A stretch of 64,000 nt of DNA from Colletotrichum lupini (lineage: Eukaryota; Ascomycota; Sordariomycetes; Glomerellales; Glomerellaceae), in the NCBI RefSeq assembly GCF_023278565.1, contig NC_064676.1:1736001-1800000 (forward strand), given 5' to 3'. Positions 21,780 to 33,790 of the stretch are shown here, piece after piece. Position numbers and translations under genes: made by a program. How positions within the stretch are numbered: position 1 is the stretch's first letter; each line of letters starts with the position of its first letter. The notes below the pieces were generated by a model that ran no database searches, had not been told where the DNA came from, and saw only the letters and a program-made list of their open reading frames with translations.

Positions 21780-24678
21780 GAAACAGCTCTAGGTGTGTTT
21801 GTCGAAGGTGGCTCGGAAACCCTAGAAATGCCAGAATAACTGACTGCTGTCCCCAATAGACAGTATCTCCAACTTCGACAGTAATTCCATGGCAAAGCCA
21901 GGTGGATGCGTAGCAGAGAGCCCAAGAGTCAGATGGGGTCAGTCGTGGAGTACAGGACATGATGACTTTGACCAAGAAGCGTCGCTATGGATTTTCCTAC
22001 TATTCTAGGAATTTTGATAGCTATTTTCCTATTATTTCTAGAATGTGGTGGCTCTTATCTATAACATAGAAATGCCTCGGAAGAAGTGGAATGGAAATGA
22101 GTTTCGGAAAGGATTTGGACAATACATTCATCACACATGCGTGTAAGGTAGTCCAGCAATAGAGTGATGGCTCCATGTCACAAGAATGGAATGATTATAT
22201 CATATGACACACTACGCTTTAATGTTGTGCTAAACTACATGAACGGATGATGCTTTGCACTTTGGCACAAGTTCAGTTGCCGGTATGATGTAGGAGAGTG
22301 TGAAATTTTTGCAGGGTCGATCAAGAAAAGGTCTCCAAGATGTCGAGCTATCTCTACCATTACAATGCGCGTGTCCTTATCTTGGCTTGACCGCGAGACA
22401 CAATCTCTGTATACTGCAATAGGCACAGCGAGTTACGTTCGGCAATTATCATGGAGAGGAAGCATCCAAGGTTGCTTGACCGATCTACAACTCATGATAT
22501 CTTTGAAGACGAGACCCCTGGACACAAGACAGACGAACAGGCTCCAGAGATTCCACAGGCAGCAGTTGCACGTATTTTAGCAAGCCAGCTACGTACGCGG
22601 TAACCGGGAACCGGCAGCTGCTCGTCTGAATTGATGTACCTGCCAACTAGAGATGCCTCGGCTCCTCCCATAGTAGACCTCATCATGAGACGTTGGCGAA
22701 GAAAGAGGTCGCGCAATCTTCGAGACTCTCGGCAGTGAACCCGGCCGGAGCAACAGACAGGAAATTAACTTCCATCAACCTTTTCCGCAGCACTCTGATC
22801 CGACGAGGGGCAGAAAACTTTTTAACACTTACACGACTTCAGAGTTAGAATTGGAAGCCATTTAGTCAGGTCCCCGTCACCTCCCTTTTCCCCCGCTCCC
22901 TCTCCGAGAAATGGTTCGAGGCAAAATCACTATCAGACCAAAACTCAATTCACTCGACTATAGAGTTTTGGGCCCGAAAAAGTAAGGCGACTTGCGGAAA
23001 AGAGGGAAAGGGGCCAAAAACCCTGAGATTGTGTCATTACAAACCAAAGAAGGACGAACCCCGGAAGGACCGATATCGTCTGAAGACTTCTCAAACAGCA
23101 GAAGATGGAGAAAAAGGGCTGATGTACACGACAATGGTATCGTGTAAAGTCAAAGAGCGAGAAAAGAGAAGAGACCGACCGCGACAGCCTCGCGATCCGA
23201 GAGTCAACGGTCTTGCCAGGATGACGGTCCCATGTTTTTTGGAGCGGCGCCTCGACTGACAGAGCCCCGAGTTTCAGGAAGAAGTCATGGAAGAAAAAGA
23301 GAAGAGAAATTGGAAAAAGTATGAAAAAAAGATGGGATCGAAAAAAAAGACCCATCGGGCTGAAGCAGCCCGCACATCTGGGAAACGTCGGACGCCAAGG
23401 TTTTGGTTTCTGCTCTGTTCGTGGGGACCCCCGGTCTCTCTGCCCAGGCACTTTGTACCCCTCCACCCCACTCGGGGGACGCAACCACTTCCAGTCTCTG
23501 CTGGGGGCTCAACTACCGCCCTCCACTGCCCTGCGCCATCGAGGCATTGGATGATCGAGATCAGTCCCCTTGTGCGTACCATTCTGAGAGGGCGCCGCGG
23601 GCATCGACAAGCAAGTTAGTTCGGGAAGTCTGGAAACTCAATTACTTGACAATCGTCGAGGTTACATTGGCGCGGTGATGGCCATCAATGGAGGGTATCG
23701 AGATAAGTTGATAACCGGGCACGCTGAAAAGTATTCCTAGGCAAGGCGAAAGGTTGGAGATTGGGCGAAACGCCAAGGACAGGGCGACGACGGAGTCGAA
23801 TCATGAAGGTGGGAGGAGATGGAGAGAGGACGAAACCCACCTAGCAGCGAGAGCTTGAGGAGGGATTTCCCGACCAACAATCGGGGCTTTCAAAATCCAC
23901 GATAGGCGTGGTGTGCGAAACAGGCCGAAGAGGGTGCGTGGCCAAGGATATGGTGTGCCACGGAAGTAAACCCGACCCGACTTTGTCTGGATAGCGTGCA
24001 GTAAAGACCAAACTTGCGCCTCCAAGAACGACGGGATCTTGATAGAACCTGGCCGAGCCTGCATGCTGCGGCCAGTTAAATGGTCTCGCGCATATGGTGG
24101 GAGGGGGCTGTTGCTTGAGCCCGCCCGGCTGCAGCATAGACGCAGTTGCTGGCATGTCTTGTAGCTATGTAGATTGCGCGAGCTTGAAGAGGGTTACAAA
24201 CTCTCACCGTACCAGCCGTCGGAAGCCCCGGCCGTCTTAGCTCGGCGCGATGCCATTGGCCTTCGACTTCGGCTCTATTTTCTGCTTTTCCTGAGCTCTG
24301 GTGTGGGATGTTGGTGTAAGCATGGTATTGAACGTAGATTCCGGTTTTCGATACCGCAACACCACTGAGCATCCGTAAAGATGCAAGGTGACTAGGGTGA
24401 GATGAGTAGGGTGATGAAGCTCTTGTTTGACATAGGTATCTCTTCCACGCATTTTGATATCAGAGAATGCTTCGAGGCAAAACTAGCAAGCGTCGATGAC
24501 TGGCTGGCAAGCGTTGTTCTATTTTAATTTCAGGTTTGACGGGGAAACCTGGGTGCTCTGCGGCGAAAATGGAAGGCTGCTGGCCGATCAGTAGAAACAT
24601 GGAGAGAATTACCCAGAAGCTCGGGCCTCAAGACCCTTCCTTCCTTCGATGTACCTGTCATTCGTCTGGTGGTGTCTA

Positions 24679-24703
24679 TGTGTGTGTGTGTGTGTGTGTG
24701 TGT
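24679..24703. repeat. (TG)12 microsatellite
   Basis: 25 nt of uninterrupted TG dinucleotides. They account for the Val-Cys run of the plus-strand frame crossing them. Likely polymorphic in length. Confidence 0.95.
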
Positions 24704-26745
24704 ACTGTAGAAGGCGAAAGTGACTTATCGACCCCGGCTGGTAACCGTATTGCCAATCCAGCAAGTACGGAGATATCAAACACGATACCTACTGAGAGAC
24801 AGTGGCAACCCCGCGCCGGCTTGAAGGGATACAGAGCTGGTACAACATCGGAAGGACCCTGCGATGATGCAGGCTTTGTCCAGATTTTCCGCACGACACT
24901 GCGTTTCTTCACCGTCTCCTGGAAAGACAGGCGCAAAATTTTTGATACGGGAAGGCGGGAGATATCAGAGAATGTTGGACATGTATAGAAAAATCTCGAA
25001 GCAATGGAAACGTTCCTAGAGACTTCACGGGTACGATTGGGGTCCCTTGGCCGTTGATTGTGAGACTCGATGCAAGCGAATCAACTCCGAGTTACAGGCT
25101 GGTATATGGTGTAGAACTGGGCACGAATTGTAGAAGAGTGAGCGGATAAAACTTCACGGCCCTGTGGAGGCAACTTGGCCCGTACTTCGTACACACGTCC
25201 ACGTATCTGATGTGCGCGTACCGTAAGCCATCGATCCGCGTCATGTGTGCAACTGTGATTGAGGCGCAGCTCGACTATGCAATATGGAACCCGCGGGAGT
25301 TGACGAGCAGAGCTGAAGACTAACGCTTTATGCGGCGGTCTGGCAGCCAAGTTGATATTCCGGACTCTCGGTTGGAAGTGGACCTTGCAGGTTCGCAGTA
25401 CTGCGACGGGTCAGCCTTCGTATGGCCGGCCGTTGAACACGAAGTCCACCGGCTTGCAGGGGTGGTCAACATCTCACCCCAAGCTCGGGCTGGGCAAAAG
25501 TTGACAACGTGGAGCACTGAAGAGGGAGAGGCGGTGGGACGGGCATGATCCTCGCTGCCCTTTGGCGTCTAGTCCAAGTGATTGAGTGTCTCGGCCTTAG
25601 GGGTCCATTGTCGAGATGCTGTTCGGTCCTAATGGCATCTGAGGATCGAGGATCAGATGAAAGATGCTGGCTGACTGTGTTTGAGGCGCTGTGCCAGAAT
25701 TTCCATGAGTCGCAACGCAGCCCCGCTCCCGCGAGACAGACAAACCACATGAGGTACTGACCGAGTGATTTGTCGTTCGGGATCGGAAAGGACAATCATG
25801 ATTGACTGCCTGCTTGAATGATGCAGAGGCAGTCAAGTTTCAGACTGAACCACTGTTGTGCTTCCCCGACGCACGTCTTCCATGCGGCCGCATCTCGCTC
25901 AGCAACAACGCTGGCCAGTGGGAAGAATGGCCGTGTATAGTGTACAGCGAAGGTGGGAGTTTGTAGTAGCATCGATTCAAAGCCAGAGGAACAAAGTGGC
26001 GGAATGGGAATGATGAAAGCCCGTCGTGCGCCGTCTGGTAGCGACCTCGCTGGTTTGCATGTACGAAGTCCCAAACAGTCGCGTACAGTAGGTACAGATA
26101 CCGTGTACCATGATAGGTAGTGTAGGTAGGTAGTCGATTGTGTGCGGTTGTCCTCAATATTGACTGGAAGTACTCCGTAATGGCTGGCCGGGCGTCGATC
26201 CTGGTTCGGCGCAGTGGCAGTGGTGGCTGATCGGGTCTTGTCGTCCGTCAACAAGCCTGCAGGACTAAGGCTAAGGTTTTCTTGGATGGAACCTCATAAC
26301 TGTGCTGGGGTTGGACGGGTGGGATGGTTGATGAGGGGCGAAACGCGTAATGGCGCGGGCTTGAGGAATTCCCCTCCACCTGAGCACCCCTCTTATTGCC
26401 AATGGTTGAGAGTCCGTTGATTGACCGGTGCTTGTCTTGCGTCTGATTCTGAGAGGTACACGCACGCGGTTTGGAGTCTCAGGGCAACACACGTCAAGCT
26501 CGAGTTCCAGGCCAGGAACGTGCTTGGGGAGGTTGTGACAGGTTATGGGAGGTGGGCGTGAGACGGCTAAGGTGGAAAAGGCGGGTGGGTGCACTGTGGA
26601 GGCCGAGCAGACGCGGACAATAACAATTGGAATTTTGAGATGGAATGCAAGGCCAGGCCTTTGATTTCCTCTGCGTCAATTTGCGGCCAGCTGCAGTGCA
26701 GCTTGTGCCAAATAGGCTGCTGGGTTTCTAGAAAGACCGGCACCC

Positions 26746-26759
26746 GGGGGGGGGGGGGG
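26746..26759. repeat. G14 homopolymer
   Basis: Fourteen consecutive G on the plus strand, preceded by CACCC. It could be a G-quadruplex former or a sequencing-sensitive length. Confidence 0.9.
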
Positions 26760-27479
26760 CTTTTCGAATGTTGTTGACGACGTTGGCGCACTGCATCCGA
26801 GCAGTACTCGATACCGGCCATCTTGCTACTGCAGTAGGTATCTTCTTTTGACTCTATAGATCCTGGCCCCTTGTCAACTGGAAGGCTGGACAGAAAGGTT
26901 TGATCTTGCTGCCCGCGGTCACCTGTCATTCGATGGAAAGCCCGGCATTTGAGAACAGGGTGCGGCCGAGGCAGGCAGGGCTGTATGGAGCAGTGCATCT
27001 GTTCGAAGTACAGCTTCTTTCCCATGCTACGAGCCTGGAGAGGACATTTGAGGAGAGACTCGAGGGAGTCGTACGTTGTGTGGTTATGTTAGTTGCTAGG
27101 CCGCATCGCTTGATAGGCATTCCTTGTGTGCATACGTACGGTACTAAAGGTACATGGATACCTTTGATAGGTTTTCTCATGAGGCCACGCCATAAACGGA
27201 CCTTGGGAAAGAAAGGTCCCCGAAGTCAAAAATTTCCTCACTCTTTCCTTCCCGTGTCGTGAAGTAAGTGCGGGACCCATCGGCGCCGACCTTCTCTAAA
27301 GCTTCGTACGACTATGAAGTACCTTGCCTAGTAACCTACCTAATGGCAGCAAGGTACGGGTTTCAGTGAGGGAAGGACCATAAGGTACGATAGGTACCAC
27401 CGGAGCTTCTTATTATTCTTGCCATAGCATGTCGTGACAGGCCAGACCAGGACAGGCCACACCTTTACGCTTTAGTCGT

Positions 27480-30400
27480 CGAGATCATCATTGACTTGTC
27501 ACTACACACCACCTTGTTCAGCTGGCCTTCCCTCCAGTCACACACACGCGCACTCACACACTCTGTCGCCGGCTCTTCCTTCGTTGGCCCAACTGAGTTG
27601 GAGGCTCGTATAGATACCCAAGGCCTCCCGCCACGCTTTTGCGTTGGGATTCTAAGCCATCCTTATGTTTTTGGCCTTGTTACACCTCCAAAAGGTCTCG
27701 CCCAATTCACTCACATCCACACTTGACGACGTATTAATCCACCTCGTTGCCTCAACACCTGCAGGGTTACAGTGAATCACCTTTCACACTCGCTGCCTAT
27801 ACCACGCACACTGGCATCTCGCCATATTTTATCATTTGCCACCTCGACCTTCTTTCGCTGACCAGTCATTGTCATTGACCCGACCTGGCTTTGGACGCTA
27901 TCGACGCCCTTTCAATCCCCGGAGCACCATCTATAATAAGGCAATTTGATAAAACCTCACTGTTCGGAGCGATCCGACAAGCGACCCGTCCACGTCCGGG
28001 ATAATCAAAGTAGCAAGGGGCCATTGAAAGAAAACCAGGTACGCACAGAGGTGGGAATTTCTTTTGGGTCCCCATGGGTCGTCCATCATCTGCAAGCAGC
28101 GGTCGGCTGCGGCGCCAGGACGTGCCACGATGCATGGCGCTGCGACGTGGGATGAAGAAGACACTGGACCCCATCGCCCACATGGATGCAAAACAGATTG
28201 GCTGACATTGGGACAGCGAGCAGAAACGCAGACCCGAGAACGTAAAACGTCCGACACGGAGCGAAGACCAAAATTCGTGCTCTGCGACCGGACAAATTGG
28301 TCCTGGAAGCACAGGAGCTGAGAAGCACCCCCCAATCGACAATTTCTCGATCCAATTCCATTCCATTCCAGGACGCATTAGGCCAAGGGCCGAAAGGGAA
28401 GGGCCGAGAAAGACAAGAAGGAAAAAAAAGCAAATTAAAGGAAAGGGGAAAAGGACACCGCTGCGTTCCGCCATACCGTACCTCGAGCTACCACGCGAAG
28501 GCGCTTTGAAACACGTGAGGATTACCGCCGCTTGACGTCAGCCATAGCCAGATAGTCTCCAGACAGACAAACCGACGACGACAGGGGCGAAATTGGCCAT
28601 TCGGAAACGACAGCATTTCGCATTGCTCTGCACCGCCATTGGCATTGCCCATCCAGTTCCACCACGCACATCAAGCGAACGATCGACGGCCTCCACGTCC
28701 TAGCCCTTCCGGGCCCACCACCAACCGCCCGCAAACGCGCCAACTACGTCGCATTCGATCATCGATCAACAGGCAATATCAAACATAATACCCAGTTTAC
28801 TCGTTTTTTGTTACGAAACGTCCGAAGAAGGCTACAGAACGTCAGATTCAGAAGCAACGGCTTGATTGCCCTCAAAGGACCCTCCCGTCCAAAGTAAAGC
28901 CAGGAAACAGGATACTTTCTTTACCGGTACGTACCTTTGTCAGGAAAAGCCTTCTCACCTAAGGCTCAGGCCGATGGGAACCCTGCCAGCTTGCCCGCAC
29001 CCTGCTGCAACTGCCGGTGACACTCAAAAAGAAGGAAAGAGCGACAGAACTAACACAAAAAGGCAAGAACCACAGCCGGCCAAGCTAGTTTTGCTTGAGA
29101 AAAATCCTTACATCCTTATATCGGAACACACGTCAATTCTTCAACCTGGGCAGAAAGAATTTGGCAGCAAACAGCAGGAGAAGAACCAGCCGGCGGAAAA
29201 AGAAACCCAACGGCAACATCACATCACCAAGACACTCATCAACAAGCAGGAGGCGCTTGCCGTCTGGGCAGACCCAGTTTACAGCACCAGGACAGCACTT
29301 GCTGGCCCCGGCGTCCCTGAGCGTCCCAGCCCCCCAGTCACCACTTTTTCCCCTACGTCGCCGGACCTGACTCCAGCGTCCGACCACCCCATCGAAAAAA
29401 GACGTGACGCTTAACCCATTGCGGCCACCCTCCTTCCCTGTAACGCCTCCAATTCAAATCGCCCTAGCGCTTTTTCAGCAAACATCCTGGCGTCGCTCGC
29501 CCGAAGTTGTCTTCCCAAAATCCCATCAGAATCCATCCGAGAGTTGAGACTTGGGAGAGCGCGAGAGTCAGAGTCAGACTCCCTCCCGTTTTTCTTTCTC
29601 TCTTGCTTCTGTTGCAGCAAGATACACCAAGCTTGCAGCAATACCTCGCTGCATAAGGTACTCCGTACCAAGGATCGAAACATCGGCCCAAAAAAAAGGC
29701 AAGGTACGTACCGAATTGTCCGTGAGCACCCTCCATCGCACCAACACCTGCACCTGCACCTGCAATTGTTCCCGTTCCCGTACCCTCAGCTGGGGTTTGT
29801 CGTTGTCATTGGTGTTTCTGTGGCCATCTCATTGGATCGCTGTTGTCGTCGGGTTGCCTGGCCGTTCCTTCCAGCTCGGCACCACAACCACACCGCAGCC
29901 CACCTGGGCAGCTTCATCGGCTGGGAGTTGTTGCCGTTGCCGTTCGTACCAAGTCAAGTGCCTTCCAGGTTGTCGACTCAACCTCACCCCCAGCCACATT
30001 CGAGACACCCAGTTCCCTGCTTTCCTGCCCCCTTGCGACAGTATCTGAGAAAGAAAGAAAAAACATCTCCCAAGCACACAAGCACCTCAACTTGCTCTCG
30101 AACTGCTTGTTCTCCGTCCCCGAAGATTTGCTTCTCATACAAACACACATCGTCAACAAGTGGAACACTGGAAACAGCCCGGTCCACGGGTACACTATTC
30201 TCTGCTAGTTTCTGCATCCACTTTCAATCCCAGCTGTCGGCAGAAACACCACACTCAGGCATACGGCACACCCCAAACCCCCTTCCCTTCCACTATTCTG
30301 CCCCTTCCAACGCTCCACCGCGCTCCATCATCTCACGCTCACCCCTGGAAAACGCAACCTTGGCCGCCTCGCTAGCGACCTCTGGGAACCGCCCGCCCAC

Positions 30401-30541
30401 TCTTCCCCTTGCTGACCCGCGATAAGGCACGCAATAGCTCCATCCATCGACCTTGCTCGCCGAGACCAGGTCCGCGCCCACTGAACCCGCCTACTTGCGA
30501 GACAGATCAATTAAAAGTAGCACCCTCCCCAGTCGTCCGTC
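27480..30541. promoter_or_regulatory. Long upstream region / C,T-rich leader of the DUF2406 gene
   Basis: 3 kb immediately upstream of the ATG at 30542. From about 29330 to 30540 the plus strand is dominated by C and T with many CACC, TCCC and CAAC words. This resembles the leaders seen before MNR2 (14.6-15.1 kb) and SRC1. Open frames here (28866-29414, 29544-30425) are Ser/Thr/Pro/His-rich by-products of that composition. Possible donors such as GTACGT at 29704 make 5' UTR introns conceivable. The transcription start is not determinable. Confidence 0.45.
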
Positions 30542-31992
30542 ATGGCTGAACACCATCCACTTCCCGCGCTGCCTCCCCAGCACCAGCAACCGAATCACCA
30601 CTATCACCAACAAGGCCCCGACTCATACGACAACGGCCAGTCCCAATTCCCGCCTTATCAGCAGCAGTACGACCAGCCTCAGCCTGTTCAACCACCTCCC
30701 AACGCCCAGGCGCAGTCCCCATCCCACGCCCAGAATCAAACTCCCCATAGACGCTCCAAGTCCCGGCCGAGAACCTTCAGTTTCCAGTCCAACAAATCCC
30801 ACAAGAGCTCTGGCAGTCACCCCAAGATCGACCTCCACGAGACACCTGAAGAGAAGGAAGCAAAGAGATTACACAGTAAAGCTGATCCTACCGTCGCCAT
30901 GAGTGAGGCCGAACCTTGTAAGTTACCACTCTCCTGTGATGTCGGTTGTAAGATATCTAACAGCTTCCGAAGCCGCAGTTCAGGCAATGACCAAGACTTC
31001 CTTGGCTCCTTTGCGCGCCATTCAGCACAAGGACACCACCGGTGCCCCAATTGGTACGCTACAGCTCTGGATCCGCAAACCTAGCCTGTTTATTCTAACC
31101 ATGCTTCTCAGCCGAACCCGACCGATCTAATCCCACACGTAGCCGTTGGGAACGACCCCTTGATACCATTCGCAGTTTTGAGGCCGCCATTGATGGAGGC
31201 TATCGTGACCGAGACCGGCGACAGTCTTATATTCGCTCAGATACAGAGTCGGTCCAAACATGGAACAGGCGCAGCAGCTACTATGCCAGTAAGTTTATCT
31301 ATACACCGACTGATTGCACAGCCTAGCTAATCCATTATATAGCCAGTGGAGGACGCCATCCCCATGACAGCTACTACAACGGTCGCCCGGGCTCGTTCCG
31401 TCCCGAAAGCGGTCAGATTGAGATGGGGTCTAACCGACAGAGTTACTACGATCAATACCAAAATGGCGGAGGACATTACAATGGCGGCAACAACATTCCC
31501 TACCGACAGAGAGTTCCCAGGACGCAGACCGATCCCCACATGAACGGCTACGCTCGCGGCGATCAGAACATCTATCCCCTTCCCAACAAGGACCGCTCAT
31601 ACGAGACTGTTACATCAGCCGCCGCAAGTGGAAGCTCCGGGGAGCATGCAGGCTACCATACCGATCCGACTAGTAGCGACAATAGCTCTATTGAGCGTGG
31701 CGGTCCGGCTCGTAGGCCCGAACCCACCAATGATTATGGCATTGGCTTCAGTCAGGACCAAGGGCACCAGGCGTCTGCTCTCAAGTTTGACAATGGCGCG
31801 CCAAATGGAAAGGGACATGCCTATCAAGCTGTGAACAACGGAGCCCAGGTACCTCAGCAACAGAGCGCGAACGTCCTTCGGAGACCAGTTGGCGCCTCCC
31901 CACCGCAACAGCAGCAACCGGCGCAGCCTAGACCTGCTGAGCCGGCCAAGAGAAAGAGCTGGTTCTCTAAGCGCTTCAGCAAATCATCTTGA
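30542..31992 (+). CDS. DUF2406-domain protein, function unknown
   Basis: Exons 30542..30917, 30979..31053, 31112..31288 and 31343..31992 give 425 residues. Donors are GTAAGT, GTACGC and GTAAGT; acceptors are CGCAG, CTCAG and ATATAG. The N-terminus is Pro/Gln/His-rich, then basic (RRSKSRPRTFSFQSNKSHKS). The recognisable core runs ~112-175: SKADPTVAMSEAEP, QAMTKTSLAPLRAIQHKD, and SNPTRSRWERPLDTIRSFEAAI. This is the DUF2406 pattern shared with uncharacterised yeast and mould proteins. The remaining ~250 residues are Gly/Asn/Gln/Tyr-rich and disordered and end in a very basic KRKSWFSKRFSKSS. No membrane segment or enzyme motif is present. It is possibly a phospho-regulated scaffold; that is guesswork from composition. 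Confidence 0.88.
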
Positions 31993-32631
31993 ACAACACA
32001 AGGCATGAGATATGAGCTGGTTTTCGTTTTAATGTTGTCGATACCCCCATTTTCTTAGATTCTGGATGTGTAATGGTGTTCTCGGGCAGAGATCGGCTTA
32101 TACCTGATATGTCACTGGTGTGGAGTTGCCGGAGTACCCTTCTCCCCTGATGAGACGGCCGTTCCTATTTTGAGGTGGGTCGTCAATTTGAGAGTATAGC
32201 CGAGAGGTATGGCTATCTATTTTCTGATTCAAAAAAACAACGAAATACACACTGTTTGGATCGAGGTATATGCACAGGATCCAGTTTACGATTGCGAGGG
32301 CGAAGTCGGCAGCCATGGAGGCTTGATGGTGGCTTGACGACAATGTTTCATCTACAATGCTTGGGGATGACTTGGCGGTTCAGGCGTTGGAAATTTGATA
32401 AGGCTTCATTATCACACTGGTGTGGCTTTCAATAAGCCAGGTCTTAGAAGAAGACCAGATCAACGTAATATAATCTCCTGAATAGAGGTAAACTTGCCAT
32501 CAATAGTGTAACATATCTGATGAGAGAGAGAGGGATGTGTGACACAACTTTCATTCCTACGGAAACTGTGAAACGTGTTCCAGGCTGCCACCCCAGGCAC
32601 CAAGGTGTCGATTGACTGCCCGTCCCAAATC
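31993..32631. other. Convergent 3' flanks of DUF2406 gene and VMA21
   Basis: 639 bp between converging stop codons. No RNA gene or coding signal was recognised. Confidence 0.55.
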
Positions 32632-33054
32632 TCAACGGTCTTTTTTCCCTTGCTTCTTCGCTTCCAGCTGGTCGCTCTGATCCTCCTTCATGGCAACGAT
32701 AACATAACTGATCAATACCACGTTGGCCATTACAGCAGCAAGAGCGCCGGCAAATGTCGAATTGCCTGGTTATCAGATTAATCGGGCGCGTCCAATCGTG
32801 GTTGGCAGTGGAATGGGAAAAGGCAGAAACACGAGTGCAGCTTACTTACCCTTGAAAAGGAAGTCGACCGTAGCAAAGTAGGTGCCGATGGGCAACACAA
32901 TCATGGCCAACGTGAATCCAAGAAGCTTCAAGATGACATCCATTGGTACAGCAGGAGTGATGTTGGACTTGTCGCCAGCAGCGGGACTGGCACCAACCAC
33001 ATCATCCTTCTCGAGGATGGTCTTCTCCGAGGCCACGATGCGTCGGGTCGCCAT
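32632..33054 (-). CDS. VMA21: V-ATPase assembly factor VMA21
   Basis: Two exons, complement(32632..32765, 32850..33054), give 112 residues. The GTAAGT donor and AACCAG acceptor join LFKG to NSTFAG. Two membrane helices are evident: [20 protein letters not shown] with the ATVDFLF turn, and [19 protein letters not shown]. The protein ends KKDR, a KKXX-type dilysine signal for retrieval to the ER. Vma21 is an ER chaperone that assembles the Vo sector of the vacuolar proton pump and recycles from the Golgi. The tool-detectable frame covers only exon 1; the second exon was found by splice signals. Divergent from FUN30. Confidence 0.95.
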
Positions 33055-33790
33055 GACGTGTATCTTGATTTGGAAAAGGTGTAAAGTAAGCGCATGGTCT
33101 CGTATAGCTTGTGCTAAGGGACAGGAAACTTACAAGGTGTTGATTATCGACGTTGAAATAGGCTCGTTGTCAGTCGAGGACGTTGCGGAAGACCCGGAGT
33201 TGATGAACGTCGGTTGGGGCTTATGAGTTTGATGGTCCCGCTCATTGAGCCTTGCTGCTAGAGGTCTCCTCAAAAACGAGACGTGAAGTCAAAAGACAGT
33301 GCCCACAGTTCGAAGGGATGATTGTCCGCACGGTGTTTTAATTGATGACGCCAACCACGTGCGGACGCGCTATGGGGATTCGTCTAAGCGCGTTTCTTTG
33401 GATTCCCGTGTCAACGGACATGGGGGGGCGTTGCGATCTGCCCCAGAAAATTCCCACTCCAGTGCCGCCGTCGGTTCAAAATCAATCTCGGCCCTCTCCT
33501 GCCAGCCTGCTCAGGAGCGCCCACATCTTGGAAGGCGGCACGGATACCTGCAATTGCCCAATCTGTTGCTCTTTTACCTTGCGATTTCTCCTGCTCTAGC
33601 GTTAATTATCTCGCACAGCCTTTCGACAATCGACATCTTCACAGCAGCAAAGTCCTCGAGTCCTTCTCTGCTTTGAGCAAACTTCTCCCCGCCTTTGTAT
33701 ATCGACCATTGTCCGCCTTCGTACCTCCGCTTGTCAACTTCCCAATTTCCACCTCACTTCCCACAAGCAACAAACACATCTATACGAGCC
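33055..33790. promoter_or_regulatory. Divergent region VMA21 / FUN30
   Basis: 736 bp between divergent start codons. It is C/T-rich on the plus strand close to the FUN30 ATG. Short frames show no homology signal that I recognise. Confidence 0.5.

Larger units (their letters stand above)
21780..27479. other. Long gene-free stretch after the zinc-finger gene
   Basis: 5.7 kb with no supportable coding region on either strand. Frames longer than 100 codons exist (for example 22945-23484 minus, 24536-24988 plus, 25796-26254 minus). They arise in purine-rich or microsatellite DNA, lack domains and lack linking introns. Base composition is ordinary rather than AT-rich, so it does not look like a heavily RIP-mutated transposon. 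It holds a (TG)n tract, a G14 run and clusters of TAGGTA and AAGGTAC words. Confidence 0.5.

Noticed and set aside
22945..23484. Minus-strand frame with a hydrophobic, signal-peptide-like stretch (possible secreted effector)
   Set aside because: The hydrophobic Phe/Leu run is simply the translation of a purine-rich plus-strand tract. There are no Cys pairs, conserved motif or splice structure.
24536..24988. 150-codon plus-strand frame
   Set aside because: It crosses the (TG)n microsatellite, producing a Val-Cys run; an artefact.
29544..30425. 293-codon plus-strand frame upstream of the DUF2406 gene
   Set aside because: Composition is Ser/His/Pro/Thr from C/T-rich leader DNA, and alternative frames are equally open. 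More likely 5' leader than protein.
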